Assembly (NCBI GenBank): GCA_032209605.1
Contig: JASFXZ010000010.1
Span: 10,871,385 to 10,935,384, forward strand
Reading direction: 5' to 3'
From: Mactromeris polynyma
Taxonomy: Eukaryota; Mollusca; Bivalvia; Venerida; Mactridae
Length of the DNA: 64,000 nt
Part shown: piece by piece, positions 1 to 12,830 of the stretch
How the letters are laid out: each line of letters starts with the position of its first letter
How positions within the stretch are numbered: the stretch's first letter is position 1
Program-made: the position numbers and the translations under genes
The notes under the pieces: model-generated
The model's input: the letters and a program-made list of their open reading frames with translations, nothing else
Database searches by the model: none
Told to the model about the DNA's origin: nothing

Positions 1-87
1 CGGTCCAAGTGTTTGTCTTCTGTGTTTCGCCGCTAATAACTCCAATGTATTGCGGATTGTTCAGCAAGATATTGTTATATTTTAAAG
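1..87 (+). other. Possible noncoding first exon (weak)
   Basis: The window opens with about 87 bases of relatively mixed composition, followed by AAAG|GTAAGC, a good 5' splice donor with GT at 88-89. No open reading frame runs through it, so it could be the end of a 5' UTR exon of the FoxP gene that begins about 16.6 kb downstream. A GTAAG match alone occurs often by chance, and no promoter motif is visible because the window starts here. RNA reads spliced from base 87 would decide it. Confidence 0.2.
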
Positions 88-1830
88 GTAAGCGTTTATC
101 AAAATGACCTGTTTCATTAAAGCGTTTTTATTAAAACACATCGAAGAGCGTATATTTGCATGACATACGACAGTTTCATTTTCGCAGAAGCTGCTATTCT
201 ATATTTTTTGCATAATGAATAGGTTAAACGGTAACTACATGTATTGCAATTGATTTATTTGTTTACCAGTTTCGAGTCGTCTTTCATTAAGGTTATTTTT
301 ATTTAAAGAACTGTGAATAAGAATTCAGTTCACATTGTCGACTGTGTTTTATTGCCTTATATTCATCACTTGACTTCGAAAGTGAAAATAGAAGTTTATG
401 AATGGACTGATGATGCAGATCTATGAGTGTAAATAGGTCGTGCATTCAGTAGACCATGATGACTTTGATTACTGTGTAGAAACAGGTGAACGTCGTCTAC
501 ATTTCCACTAATCATTCAAGCATAGTACCTTTAAATTGATGCTCTATTTTGCTCAGATTTTTTTCTTACGGTAAGGTGAATTACCTAACACGTGCATCAT
601 TGACACATTGTGAACTATTGAATTGTGTTGCCTTTTTGTTTTACATGCTCTTGCCTGTAGTTTCATTGTATTTTTTTAAATAATTGTATTGCTGTATTAC
701 CACAAATATTGATTTGAATGGTTATGGGTGTTTTAAATGTAACACTTAGAAAATAAGGTACATACACCGAATGTGTGATAAGTGTGTCGGTGAATAATGT
801 AGGTCATGCATCTTTTATGCAATAGTCGGTGAGCTGAGTAACACATGTTTACATATCTAGCTAGGTGAGATTAATCATGAGCTTACATATCATACTTCCC
901 CAACCATGTAAAATATTAAGATAGATGTCAGATTATCACTGACATAAGTTTATACCTTTTTGACTTAATTGGCCTGAATTTGAAAGGATAATTGCTTAAA
1001 ATTTTAATTGCCAATTTTCATGATTTTGTGTGATTTTTTTTTTATTTAAAAAAACAACAACGTAAGTTGTTCAAGTCAGTTATAATATTATACAGACAAT
1101 ATTATATCTAAATTTTGTGTTCTTTTATTTAACTTATTTATATTTACATTATTTTCTTACAGAGTACATAAAGTTCATATTGTCTCTTTTGTTGATTGTT
1201 GTCATCTAGTGATCTTTCTGTACTGAAAATATGGTGCTACATTAATTGTGCATTTTTTATTAGATGATCAAACATAAACAGTGATGGTTTTGCAATTTTG
1301 GTAATTTAGTTGTGGGTTGTCTCTGATGTTTTTCTTTAACAAAACAAGCTAAATTGGTCCATTAATCTCCTTAACTTTTTTGCGCAATGCTGAGGCATAA
1401 TTTAAGTTCATCCATTAATTTTATTGCCATGATTTATCAATATTTAATGTTGGTAAACAATTTTTTTATTGATAGAAAGTGTGCCTTAATTAAAACTATT
1501 TTATATGTAAATTTTGAATATTTACAATCATGGCTGATTTCCCCCAAAAATTTCACTGAACATTTCATCACAGGTTTTAATTCAGGTAGCAAAGAGTGTG
1601 AATGCTTGTTAACATGTTTAGCACTTAATGTAATACACTTTTTGTTAAAGCCTATATGTGCTGAACCTTAGCTTGGTATAGAAATATAGCAACATTTTGT
1701 TCATATAAAACATGATGTGAATACAAATCTAAGAGAATTTATGATATTGATGACTGCATGATACCAGAAGTGATCTTTGCGTACACTTCTCTAATAAGTC
1801 AATTTTGGCTTGTAAGGTGTAAACAAAATA

Positions 1831-2254
1831 TGTTTGTTTCAGGTTTCCTGACCTATCCTTTTTATTTTTGCCCCGACCCTAGAACATTTTTTCTTGTGTT
1901 AACATTTTTTTTTCTTTTTGGTAAAATTTCTTCTTTTTGGTAAAATTTCTTCTTTTTGGTAAAATTTCATTGTGTGACTTTCTTTAGGTTCATATTTCTG
2001 CCCAATTATTAGACCTTTTTATGAGTACAATCATGTATTCCAGTTATAGAGCATTATATTCACCTTGATTAAACATTATCCATGTTAAAAGGGAAAGGGG
2101 ATTTGTCTTTTAACATATATTCATTTAAATCTATGTTTAATTGGCTTTGGTTGAAAATAAAAAAACTTATCCAAAAAAAAACTTTTTCCAACCTACCTAC
2201 CCTATTTTTTGGGGAGCATGAAACCTGAAACAAACGTATTTTTTTATGGCCTAA
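1831..2254. mobile_element. Small inverted-repeat element, CCCGACCCT family (copy 1)
   Basis: The left part reads GTTTGTTTCAGGTTTCCTG and the right part AAACCTGAAACAAAC, forming terminal inverted repeats about 400 bp apart. Inside are the pyrimidine-rich phrase GCCCCGACCCT and three copies of TTCTTTTTGGTAAAATT. Similar interiors recur at 15.3 and 35.6 kb. No coding capacity is seen, so it is probably a nonautonomous element. Confidence 0.6.
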
Positions 2255-2404
2255 TGTACTTGAAATGTTTTCCTTTTTGCTGTCTGTTTATCAGGAGGCT
2301 GATAGTTTTTGACTGTTGCTTTATTAACGTTTCATAACTTCAAATATTGGAATAGAAAATGTGTTTGATAAAATATTGCTGTATGGCATTGGATTGTGTG
2401 GAAG

Positions 2405-2600
2405 GCATAGTAGACTGGTCATGGGGTAGAGTACCTGACCCCTGAGCCGAAGGTCGTGAGTTTGAATCCCGGCACGGGGAAGAATGAACTGCAAACTTCA
2501 ATATCTTCAGTTAGGTGCTAGTACTGGTTAGTAACCCAGAAAGCAGTCGTTGAAGGTGATTAATGTTTAAATAATATGGAAGCGTGTTTTATAGTCAGTG
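2405..2600 (+). mobile_element. tRNA-derived SINE
   Basis: The head has an A-box-like GGTCATGGGGTAGAGTACC and a B-box-like GTGAGTTTGAATCCCG about 45 bp apart, as in tRNA-promoted SINEs. The downstream GTTAGGTGCTAGTACTGGTT matches the body motif (TTAGTACTGGTTA) shared by other SINEs here. The clover-leaf is degenerate, so it is not a working tRNA gene. Confidence 0.7.
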
Positions 2601-2735
2601 TTAAATAAATAAGTTGAAATGAATCTGATATTAATGTGCAACTTTTATATAGGTAAAATTTATTTATGAAGCTATGAAAATTATCTGTAATTTTGGAATG
2701 ATTTGTTTTACCAATTATTGTTTAACTTAATAATT

Positions 2736-2811
2736 CGAGGGCTCAACGCAGCACTGTCGTAACTCCTATATAAATTAATAGGAGTTACGACATTGTTGCA
2801 TTGAGCCCTCG
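2736..2811. mobile_element. 76-bp hairpin element, copy 1
   Basis: A near-perfect palindrome running from CGAGGGCTCAACGCA to its complement ending GAGCCCTCG, with a short AT loop. Copies of the same length are at 19503 and, decayed, at 33970. It is too short to encode anything and fits a miniature foldback element. Confidence 0.85.
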
Positions 2812-3679
2812 TAATATAAGGCCTGACTAGTTAAAGTTTAGTTACACTTTTTCGCGGCTGAAAAATGAATGTTAAGTTCAACTATGGTGGTTTGTTGTGG
2901 CTACAAAATTACGCAGGTGTCGGTGATTTTCTCTTCAATCAAAAAATTCTCATATTGTAATTTTCATTTATGTTTTACATCATTAGTCATAGATGTTATT
3001 GATCTACTGGTTAGTTAAGGATTGTGTTCATTTACAATGTAACCTTTCACTGATTTCAAATGTTTTTTTCTGCATTTTAAGGTGTGAAAATGTGTTGTTT
3101 GGTTGCAGAAAAAAGCGTGTGTTTAATGATCTTTTGTTGGAAATGAACTGCGTGAGTGATGAATTTTTGTTTTGTAAATATTCCCCATGGCTTAAAAATA
3201 CAGTACCAATCAATAGCTTTCTAGTTTAATGAGTTTTGAAACAATGGGTTGCATTTCTTTCACCCTTTATAGCATTTTTTTTTCAATTTTTGTCAACTTG
3301 TACAGTTGGTTTAGCCATTCACATACCACAAAAACAACATTGTAAACGAAAAAGATCTGATTAAATTGTTAACATTTTATAGTGTAACTACCAATTTCTC
3401 TCAATACCTCAGCTGTATTATTGGACGTGATATTTTCTCCGCAGCAGATGTGATAGCTTTGTTGTTTATTTGTTTTGTTTGTTTGCCCTCCAATGAAAAA
3501 GAGGCAGTGAAGCAAGAACGAGAATTGATTTTCCCTCGATGTTATTGCTGTTCTTTCACTTAACTGCACTTTAACTATGTTGCAGCTGAGAGGAAAATAT
3601 GTTGTACTATAAATGCAAGATGATCTATTTAACACAGAATTTGTTGTATGGATGGAAATTGCAGCTGTGGAGCTGGTGT

Positions 3680-4395
3680 GTAGGGAAGGAGGATGGGGTT
3701 GTGAGGTGCAGAGATAGAGCTGGTTTAGAGAGGGGAAGGAGGATGGGGTTGTAAGGTGCAGAGTTAGAGCTGATTTGGAGTGGGGAGGAAGGATTGGGTT
3801 GTAAGGTGCAGATATAGAGCTGATTTGGAGTGGGGAGGAAGGATTGGGTTGTAAGGTGCAGATATAGTGCTGATTTGGTGTGGGGAGGAAGGATTGGGTT
3901 GTAAGGTGCAGATATAGAGCTGATTTGGAGTGGGGAGGAAGGATTGGGTTGTAAGGTGCAGATATAGTGCTGATTTGGTGTGGGGAGGAAGGATTGGGTT
4001 GTAAGGTGCAGAGATAGAGCTGATTTAGAGTGGGGAGGGAGGATGAGGTTGTAAGGTGTAGTGATAGAGCTGACTCAGAGTAGGGAAGGAGGATGAGGTT
4101 GTAAGGTGTAGTGATAGAGCTGACTCAGAGTGGGGTCGTGAGGTGATGAGATATAGCTGATTTAGAGTGGGGAGGGAGGATGAGGTTGTAAGGTGTAGTG
4201 ATAGAGCTGATTTAGAGTAGGGAAGGAGGATGAGGTTGTAAGGTGTAGTGATAGAGCTGACTCAGAGTGGGGTTGTGAGGTGCTGAGATATAGCTGATTT
4301 AGAGTGGGGAGGGAGGATGAGGTTGTGAGGTGCTGAGATAGAGCTGATTTAGAGTGGGGAGGGAGAAGGGGCTTGTGAGGTGCTGAGATAGAGCT
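3680..4395 (+). repeat. G-rich minisatellite, about 60-bp period
   Basis: About 12 imperfect units built on GTTGTAAGGTGCAGATATAG, AGCTGATTTGGAGTGGGG and AGGAAGGATTGGG. Subtypes cluster: GATTGGGTT units come first and GATGAGGTT units with GTGTAGTGATAGAGC later, indicating several rounds of local duplication. No open frame spans it. Confidence 0.9.
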
Positions 4396-5601
4396 ACTAT
4401 AGAGAATACTATATTATACCATGTATAGACAGGTTAAGTGTGCCTGTCCCGTCATTCCTACTTGACATCTCATTATTTTTATGTTCATAGCATTGGTTGT
4501 TGCTATTTTTAATTGTTTCTGTGGCATGAATGGTGCATTTATTAGTAGAGAATCTTTTATGATATGCCTATATGACAATGAACAGTGTTACCTTTTATTG
4601 GCTGTTTAATTACAAGGTGGTTGAATAACAAGTTAGCTAATATCATGTGTTGACATTTGAACCTGACTTGTCTTATTTTCTAACATTTATGTTACTTATG
4701 TTTCATCATATAATGCTTTAATTGTACTCATTATATTTGAATATTACATGTTTGCCAGGGTATAAACTTTACATAGTTTATATTGACAGTAAAACAAGGC
4801 AGTTTAAGAATTGTTGGTGCAGCTTAGTTCATACAAAATGTCCTCTTATTCTGGTAAGCGCTCTGTAACTATTGAACTTTTTTTATTAGATGGAATTGAT
4901 TAGAAAATAATTTTGTTTCTCTTAGAAATTATAATTTCCTTCTTAGAATGTTTTTATTTAAATGAATGTATTTATAATTATATTAGAATTACATGAAAAT
5001 TCTGTTTATAGATTCACTGTGTACTTTAATTTTTAAATGACGTGACATTGCGTAATATATCAAAATGTTAACCAATTCAAAACAGTTGGTGTCATAATCT
5101 AGAACTCTTCTATGTGGATCTGAAGGCGAGACTGAAATTATAATATGATACGAAAGAAAAAACCTTTAGATGATATGAAATCTGTTTTTAAATCTAACTT
5201 TATGGTAATATTTTCTCAACATCTGATATTATGAAAAAAATGTATAAACAACTATTGAGTTCTGCAGATTCTAATCAAAATTATCAGCTGGTTTTTTAAA
5301 ATTTAAAATGGGTCACCAGTCTAGATTTGATTCATAATGAATGAGATCAATTCAGTGGAAAACTTTATTATGAATGGGATTAATTCAGAAAAAAAAATAC
5401 GATTTTCTTGCCAAATTAAAACAGTTGAAACAATGTATTGAACCATTTATCATTACAATGAATTTTACCCCTTATTTGTTACCTAGCATACATTTACTGA
5501 ACTTTTGTATAGAGTTGGCAAAAGTCTTCTTATTCATCCAATCTTTATCCAACTTGGATCTCAATGATAATTTGGTTATAATGAAACCTCAATCCACCTT
5601 T

Positions 5602-5733
5602 TAGTTCTCAAAAATTGTCTTAATTTGTGAGGTGGTCTGAATATTGAGGTAAAAAAAAAATCGACGAATCTAGGTCTTGTGAATGAAGTGGTGTTCATTT
5701 TGAGGTGGTTTTTAACGAAGTTTTACTGTATAA
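5602..5733. mobile_element. ACAGTAAAACCTC MITE fragment
   Basis: Contains GAGGTGGTCT, an internal AATATTGAGG, and ends GAAGTTTTACTGTA, the terminus of the pogo/Tigger-like MITE family found across the window. The left end is degraded. Confidence 0.55.
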
Positions 5734-6049
5734 TTAATATTCTCAGAGTACAACAATGTTAAAACCATGATGTTTACGACTTGCAAATCACTGGATTCTG
5801 GGAATATTTGTATATATCACGCACTCTTTACACTTATGATTTCATCTTTTCAATGTGAAATTATCGGATTATATGAATCATAAGATTTTAGCATCATACA
5901 CATATTTTGTCGAAACACTTTGATCTTTATGTTTGTTTTATATTCTAATTTGAAGTTTTGCTGCGAGTATTGATTCTAAACCAGCATGAACTGTACCCAG
6001 TATTTTGTACTAGAGACAAAACGCATACTGAATTTCATTGACACAGTCT

Positions 6050-6235
6050 GTACTGTAAAACTTCACTCAAAAACCACCTCTGAACTAAAACCACATTTTT
6101 AATGGTCTTAGTTATGAATTGGTCTGATAATGAGGGTAAAATATTGAAAAAGGTCCCTGAAAAGAAGGTCTTATAAATTAGGTGGCCATAGTTACAATGA
6201 GATCTCTAATTCAGGTTTTGCTGTATACTATATAA
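6050..6235. mobile_element. ACAGTAAAACCTC MITE, degraded copy
   Basis: Begins TACTGTAAAACTTCACTC followed by ACCACCTC and GGTCTTA motifs, and ends near GTTTTGCTGTATA. Terminal and internal motifs match the better copies at 50.6 and 51.15 kb. Confidence 0.6.
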
Positions 6236-6754
6236 TGCGCTGTAATGATGACTTGTTTTCGCATTGTTTACTGATGTAACATTTTCTTTTGAACTAGATT
6301 CATAATTACATCAGCTCGTTTGTTCTGTCTAAAAGATACAAATGTGTTCATGTTTTTTCATGTTATTTGTTTGAAAAAGAAAACAAGCAATTGCTCATCA
6401 TTATGTAATAAACATCTAACATTGTCCATGTTTGTTTAAGAATGTTTCTACTTGTGTTTATTTTGTTAAGACAGAAAGTTCAAAGAAATGTAGAACATTA
6501 ATTTTGTCTCTTTGTGTTCATTTTTTTGGATGAAAATTGAACTTGTTTAACGAAATTGACTGGTGCATTTTATATGGCTAATGAATGATGGTTGGATGTT
6601 ACTCAGATGTATTGCGGTGAAAATTGCTCCAGTTGCGTAATTGCCATATGAAAAGCTGAAGCGTGAATATAAGACCTGTGGCTTCACTGAGGGAGCTTTT
6701 GGTTGAGTTAATCGGGTTTTAAATGCCATTTGTCATCATTTTATCGATTATTTA

Positions 6755-6960
6755 CCATCTCCCGTGGCTGACTGGTTAAGTCCTCCGCCTTGGGATGGGA
6801 GCAGGAGGTTGAAGGTTTGACTCTCAGGGGCCGTTCTGATATTTCCAGTTGGTGTCAGAGCTGCCAGCTAGTTTGGAGAAATAATGGTTACTGTGCGTCT
6901 ACCTGCCTTGTGACTGTCATTATAAAGGATAGCTAGGAATCGGCAAAGTGAATGTGCACA
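6755..6960 (+). mobile_element. tRNA-derived SINE with a divergent head
   Basis: The head reads CCGTGGCTGACTGGTTAAGT (A-box-like) then GAAGGTTTGACTCTC (B-box-like), about 45 bp apart. The body (CCAGTTGGTGTCAGAGC) differs from the other SINEs, suggesting a second family. Confidence 0.55.
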
Positions 6961-7059
6961 GAAAGGTGTCTCATTAGTAAAAAATGGCTGGCCCTTTAAG
7001 TAGGGGTGATCGACAATATAATAAATGAACACTTCACTTTTATGTACTGTGATTAGTAT

Positions 7060-7245
7060 TTAACCAGTTTTCCTGGAATAATAATTCAACAACCAGTACT
7101 AAATTGCCTTTCTGCAAGTGACTGACAACTTTACACATGATTAAGAGGTAGAGGGCAAATGACTTAAGCCTAAGCCTGACGGAAGGACATGACCCGCCCA
7201 GCCCCAGCTTCAAACCTTGACCTTCTAGGTGACACTGGGGCAGAA
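7060..7245 (-). mobile_element. tRNA-SINE body, minus strand
   Basis: Read on the minus strand it has GGTTTGAAGCTGGGGCTGGG, GGTCATGTCCTTCC, a GTTGTCAG...TTGCAGAAAGGCAA tract and TTTAGTACTGGTTGTTG. These are the same body motifs, in the same order, as the SINE at 43.0 kb. The tRNA head is partly lost. Confidence 0.7.
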
Positions 7246-7324
7246 AATGGAGGTTTTGTGACTAAATGCCTTACTCAAATTGTCATTCATATTGTGGCTT
7301 CATTATACTTTTTGCGGAAACAAC

Positions 7325-7560
7325 ATGAGCTTGGTCCCTTAGTCTCATGTTTGACAAATTGGCAGTACTTAGTAAATTTGTAGGGTCCCAGATATGTAGT
7401 TTATACTTGACAAAGGTTTATTTTAGGGGTCAGTGCACAGGGATGCACAGGAAGTGGAAAGTGGGAGTCCCTAGAATTTTTAGATAAGGGAGTCGGGGAC
7501 TCAAGATTTCTGTGTCAGGGAAATCCCTGGTATTATACCCTAAATAAAAATTTGCTCAAG
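7325..7560 (+). mobile_element. Interspersed repeat, inverted partner at 22.18 kb
   Basis: Motifs CAGTGCACAGGGATGCACAG and GTGGGAGTCCCTAGAAT reappear in reverse complement at 22180-22350 (GGGACTCCCATTTTCC, GTGCATCCCTGGGACCCCTA). It has no coding potential. The two copies are 15 kb apart in opposite orientation. Confidence 0.6.
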
Positions 7561-8744
7561 TTATAGACCTAATACAATATCATGTACTTGTAACTATGAT
7601 TAAAATTGATTAACTGTTTACCCTGGTATATGTAGTGTTATTGTTTGTCTCTGAACAGGGGCTTAGTAGCAGCATAAATTATAATACTTTTTTTAAATCA
7701 ACCTGAGACTTGTTCTGCAATTCTTTCCGTCCTTTGTCAGTTGCTATGTACATTAATGTGGTTATTTTCATGTGATCATGTTTTCTCAAAATTGTAGACA
7801 AGTATTCCTGTAAATAAACTATTCATGATCTGTTGACAATCTGGCTTTGAAAAGTAAATAAAAAAATCAGAATTTGATATGTGGCTATCTATCACTACTT
7901 GTTTTTACTGAATAATGCTTTTTGGTGAATCAATACTTAGCTTTTGAGAAAGCATTTATTTATTGACAGTACAATTTATTTGTATTTTTAGAAAAAAAAA
8001 TCGTAGCTTTTAGCCAATTATAATCCATAGATGTGCTTTGCAGTAGGTAGAGTAAATAACTGTTTGTTTTCTACGCCTATTGAATACACACTTGAACAAT
8101 GAAAGCAACTTACCAAAGCCATTAACTATAACACTTCAGTGTGTTCTAGATTTTTATCAAGTATACTTAATATAGATATTATTACGTGCAGTTAGTGAAA
8201 ATGATCATTATAATTATGAGCGCAAATTACTCATGGATAGCTAAGTTAGTACATTTGTAGCTATTGTTGTACATATGAGTCGCGCATACATTTGTACTAA
8301 TTAAGCGAAAGATTAATTAATGCTTTCGTACACCGGTAGTGGTTAATTGTTGCATAACATCGTGCCATTTAAGAAACAATTAATGCTAATTGTTTACTTA
8401 CACTATTATTTCAAATCTTACAGTTTCCGTGTTATTTATTTTTGTTTTAGTTTGTCTTGAATAACCAAACATTTTAAACTGCTTGTGGTCAAATTGTGAA
8501 AGGTGTCGGGAATTTTTTTCATCATTTATGCGACATTGCTTACCACAACATCCGACAGAATTTGGAAAATAGCGTCGTAAATTGTGTTGATCCGAAATCA
8601 ACACTTTGACACTCAGTAGCCTATAAATATACTTGAACGTATACTTTTTGTAAATAGTAAAGTACAACCATTTGTGACATGATAACGCTTATATAATATA
8701 AACATAGCTAAATCCGCAAAAGAAAAAGTATGAAGCCATTTGGT

Positions 8745-9343
8745 ACTACTGAATGGATTTTGTCCAAACTTCACAGGAATGATCCTTGGATGGACCTCTT
8801 TCAAAGTTACATAAATCATTCCGGTCTGCTGCATAAGTAGGTCACAGGAGCTAAAAATAGATTTTAGAAGTGTAAACTTTGAAAATCTTCTTGTCCCAAA
8901 CCATAAGGCCTAGAGCTTTCATATTTGGTGTGTAGCACTGTCTAGTGGTCATCTTACAAGAGTGCATAAATCATTAACATCTGTCAAAAAACATGGCAGT
9001 CAGAGAGCGGGCCTTGTTTCTATATGTATATAGTGGAAACTATAAACGTCATCTCCTCTTAAACCCCTGAATGGATTTTGACCAAACTTTACAGGAATGA
9101 TCCTTAGGTGGTCCTCTTCCAAAGATACATAGATAATTTTGTCTGTTCATAAGTAGGTCACAGGTGCTAATAATAGATTTTGAAGTGAAAACTTTGAAAA
9201 TCTTCTTGTGCAAAAACCATAAGGTCTAGAGCTTTAATATTTGGTGTTAAGCATTGTCTAGTTGTCCTCTTAAAAGATTGCATAAATTATTAAGTTCGGT
9301 AAAAAAACATGAAATAAGGGCCATCATATGGCCCTCTTGTTTT
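8745..9343 (+). mobile_element. CTCACC-family repeat, 5'-truncated and internally duplicated
   Basis: Two consecutive copies of a roughly 300-bp body containing CCAAACTTCACAGGAATGAT, TAAGTAGGTCACAGG, CTTTGAAAATCTTCTTGT and ACCATAAGG(C/T)CTAGAGC, ending in GGCCCTCTTGTTTT. The same body and end occur in the fuller copy at 12.83 kb. The left terminus (TAGCTCACCTGAGC) is missing. Confidence 0.8.
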
Positions 9344-9464
9344 CCAAAGGTATCTAATTTATTCAATATTGAGACCAATGACCTGTGTTCTATAAACCCT
9401 TGTCTTTGACATGTCTGTTCTTTAATCTTTCAACGGATTTTACGTCATTTAAAAAAAATCAGTC

Positions 9465-9640
9465 ATTATACAGCGGCCTGTTGACCGTGAACCAGTTATC
9501 CTGAAATTGATTACCAACCAGTACTAACTTGCTCTTCCACAATCAACTGACAACTTCTCCATATGTAGAGGACTTGGCCCAAGCCAATGTCATGGAAAAA
9601 CACAATCTGCCCGCAAACCGGAAATCGAACCAGAATCTGC
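9465..9640 (-). mobile_element. tRNA-SINE, minus strand, hosting an array
   Basis: On the minus strand it has a B box (GGTTCGATTTCC), the GACATTGGCTTGGGCC region and a TTAGTACTGGTTGGTAAT tail, as in the SINE family at 43.0 kb. The tRNA-head side continues directly into the 42-bp array, so the array grew inside this element. Confidence 0.75.
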
Positions 9641-10347
9641 TGGGTGACTGACAGCCTAGTGTCGGAGCGAACCGGAATCTGCTGGGTTACTGACAGCCTA
9701 GTGTCGGAGCGAACCAGAATCAGCTGGGTGACTGACAGCCTAGTGTCGGAGCGAACCGGAATCTGCTGGGTGACTGACAGCCTAGTGTCGGAGCGAACCG
9801 GAATCTGCTGGGTTACTGACAGCCTAGTGTCGGAGCGAACCAGAATCAGCTGGGTGACTGACAGCCTAGTGTCGGAGCGAACCGGAATCTGCTGGGTGAC
9901 TGACAGCCTAGTGTCGGAGCGAACCAGAATCAGCTGGGTGACTGACAGCCTAGTGTCGGAGCGAACCAGAATCTGCTGGGTTACTGACAGCCTAGTGTCG
10001 GAGCGAACCAGAATCAGCTGGGTGACTGACAGCCTAGTGTCGGAGCGAACCAGAATCTGCTGGGTGACTGACAGCCTAGTGTCGGAGCGAACCAGAATCT
10101 GCTGGGTGACTGACAGCCTAGTGTCGGAGCGAACCGGAATCTGCTGGGTGACTGACAGCCTAGTGTCGGAGCGAACCAGAATCAGCTGGGTGACTGACAG
10201 CCTAGTGTCGGAGCGAACCAGAATCTGCTGGGTGACTGACAGCCTAGTGTCGGAGCGAACCGGAATCTGCTGGGTGACTGACAGCCTAGTGTCGGAGCAA
10301 ACCGGAATCTGCTGGGTGACTGACAGCCTAGTGTCGGAGCGAACCGG
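9617..10347 (+). repeat. 42-bp array derived from the SINE promoter region
   Basis: About 17 nearly identical 42-bp units containing CTGGGTGACTGACAGCCTAG and TGTCGGAGCGAACC. On the minus strand each begins GGTTCGCTCCGACAC, resembling a tRNA B box with flank. Because 42 is a multiple of three, a spurious 257-codon frame runs through it. Units vary mainly at ACCGG/ACCAG and TCTGC/TCAGC, with mixing that suggests homogenisation. Confidence 0.92.
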
Positions 10348-10364
10348 ACGGGAATTCTAATTAT

Positions 10365-10475
10365 CAAGTTAAAATCTGGAGGAAAATTTAAAAACCTGGT
10401 CCATGAAAATATGGTCTTATTAATGTGGTGTGTGTTATTTCAAGGTGGTCTTTAAGCGAGGTTTTGCTGTATTTC
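10365..10475. mobile_element. ACAGTAAAACCTC MITE, right-end fragment
   Basis: Contains AATATGGTCTTATTAATG, AAGGTGGTCTTTAAGCGAG and GTTTTGCTGTAT, the right half of the MITE family. Confidence 0.55.
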
Positions 10476-12049
10476 ACCATATCTGTGTTGACATTTTTAC
10501 CAGGAGATTGCAATTATTCATTTACCATTTAATTAACCTAGCTGTACTTTTAAATACAGAAAATTAAACTTAAAAAGTCATATTTTTTTTTATATTTACA
10601 TATTTTTTCTCCAAATGACATTTGAAATGATTGTTTAAGATAAATACACAATCCCAGCATGATGGCAATAAACATGACTTCAAGTTGCCTTTTTTTCACC
10701 TGAAAAAAAATGGAGATATAAGTTGTTCATTTTAGTCTGCACTTAATAATACTGTCCTTTTATTTGTTCGAGCATTATAATATTCTGTCATTACAATAAT
10801 GCTCTTTTAGTTTACTGCGCATTTTTGTTCCCTATTTTGAACCCTGAGTTGTTATTATGTTTAGTATGATCGCCCCATTTATACACAAGTTCCGATTTTC
10901 TATGTGAAGATCCCCACTTGTGCTATAGTACTCCATATGAATTAAATTACCAAATACCACCCAGTCCTTATTTATTTATCCTTGCACTGCATGAGAATAA
11001 AAGATTCTCTTTATTTTCAAATTATTTTTGTGGGTGTACTTAACAGTTTCAAATATCAAACCCCTTGAAAAAAATCGTGTACTAATGAATTGATAGAAAG
11101 CTATTTTGGATACCAGTTATTAATACTTTCTTGTTAACTTGAAGTTTTTTTTGTTGAAAAAATCTTGTTGATTACTTAATTATGTTTACTCACCTAACAA
11201 ACAGTTAAAATTATCTGACGATTCTATTTTATTTGAATCTTTGATATTTACTGGTGGCAATTACGGTATGAAACCAACTTGCGGCAGTAACCAATTGTGT
11301 TGAAAATGTTTCAGACTTTTTATTGAAGTTCACAGAGCTTTTGTTCGACCGATTGCCTGTGATCTTTATTTTCAGATGCATACATTTCATATTTCCCCCT
11401 GGGAGGGTTATTTAGTAAATATTTATTACTGTTACCCGGGCTTTATATTTGTTTATTGATTGAAAAATAATCACTTATAAACACATAGCCATGGACAGTA
11501 TTGAGTCTCTTTGTCCTGTACAGTCACTTGTATTTGTCATTGAAAATAAATAAATAAGTAAGTTCATTTACGCTAGAAGCTTGCTTTGCTTACATTCAGA
11601 TTAAAATAACTGAAAGCTTTTACATTCTACTGTCTTGTTGTTATTGTGGTCTTATTTCAATGGTCATGTTTGTTCAAACATTAATGGGCAAAGTTCATAT
11701 ATGTTGAGCGTTCGGTTTTGCGCCACTTAAAATGGTTTGAAAATCTCATTTTCCGAAGTGTTACAGTTTGATCTAGAATATTTTGTCTCTCCATGGGTAA
11801 ATAAGTCTATTTGGTCATATATATTTCATGTTTAAGTAAGTAATGGAGTGTATGCTATTCATATGTACATGTAGACAAAAAAATGTGGGAGGTATATGAG
11901 CCTTTACAATTGTCTTCATTGTTCCACCCACAGCTGCACCCACCCGAAAACGAGGAAGTTAACTGTTACTTAAATATGTACTTTTGTTATTGATTACATC
12001 ATATTTCCAAATAAGAACATATCGAATATCAACATTCCGAAAAAATTAC

Positions 12050-12225
12050 TGTATACTGTAAAACCTTACTGATGGACCACCTCGAAATTAAGATCACCTC
12101 ATTAGTAAGACCAGTGTTTAATTGTTCATCACTATTTCAATGAATAATCCGACTACCTCGCAGCTGAAACAAACTGAACTATGGAAGCAATGGCGGTCTT
12201 ATAATCAGGTGTCACTGTATTTAAG
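12050..12225. mobile_element. ACAGTAAAACCTC MITE, copy
   Basis: Starts TACTGTAAAACCTTACTGAT and continues GACCACCTCGAAATTAAGA; the right part has GGCGGTCTTATAATCAGGTG and CACTGTAT. The terminal repeats are recognisable though diverged. Confidence 0.65.
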
Positions 12226-12830
12226 TAACTTGTTTAAAGCAGCGAAGATAAAGCGAATGTCACCTTTAATTCAAGGTACACGTACTGCACTATAGATTAT
12301 GCAACATCATACTCTAATCTATACTTACCTTGTTAATATATTTAAAGATTTCAATTTAAGTTTAAGTTAATACAGTCAATTCTGGTTACACTGACACTCA
12401 TTATAACAGTATATATTTATTTACTGACACAAATCTGATGGGAACGAATCTTCATATTGTGTCATTTATCATATTCATTATTATTATAAGCGACATTATT
12501 CAATACAGCGACATAAATCCAGGTAACAAACAGGGTCATTATATCGAGAGTTGACTGTAATGAGCTTGAGATAATTATGGAATATCATCAGAGGCCAGGC
12601 AAAAAACAAGTTTGACATAGTCTACTGGTTGGACGTATATCTTTCTCCAAGTATAGTAAAACCTGTCTTTAAAGCAGCTATAGTCAAGGGACACATTAAA
12701 TGTGACTGCTTAAAGCAGACGGTTGTTTAATACATGTGTATTTTGATATAAAAATGGCATTTTTGGATCCTTAATTAATATCGGGAGTGTAATACATATG
12801 ACCACTAAAACATGTTCAACTGTTATTTTT

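Noticed and set aside
9587..10360. 257-codon open frame with a 14-residue repeat (CWVTDSLVSERTG-like)
   Set aside because: It is the 42-bp array read in one frame; a period divisible by three keeps it open, and it begins inside a SINE. No splice or start evidence.
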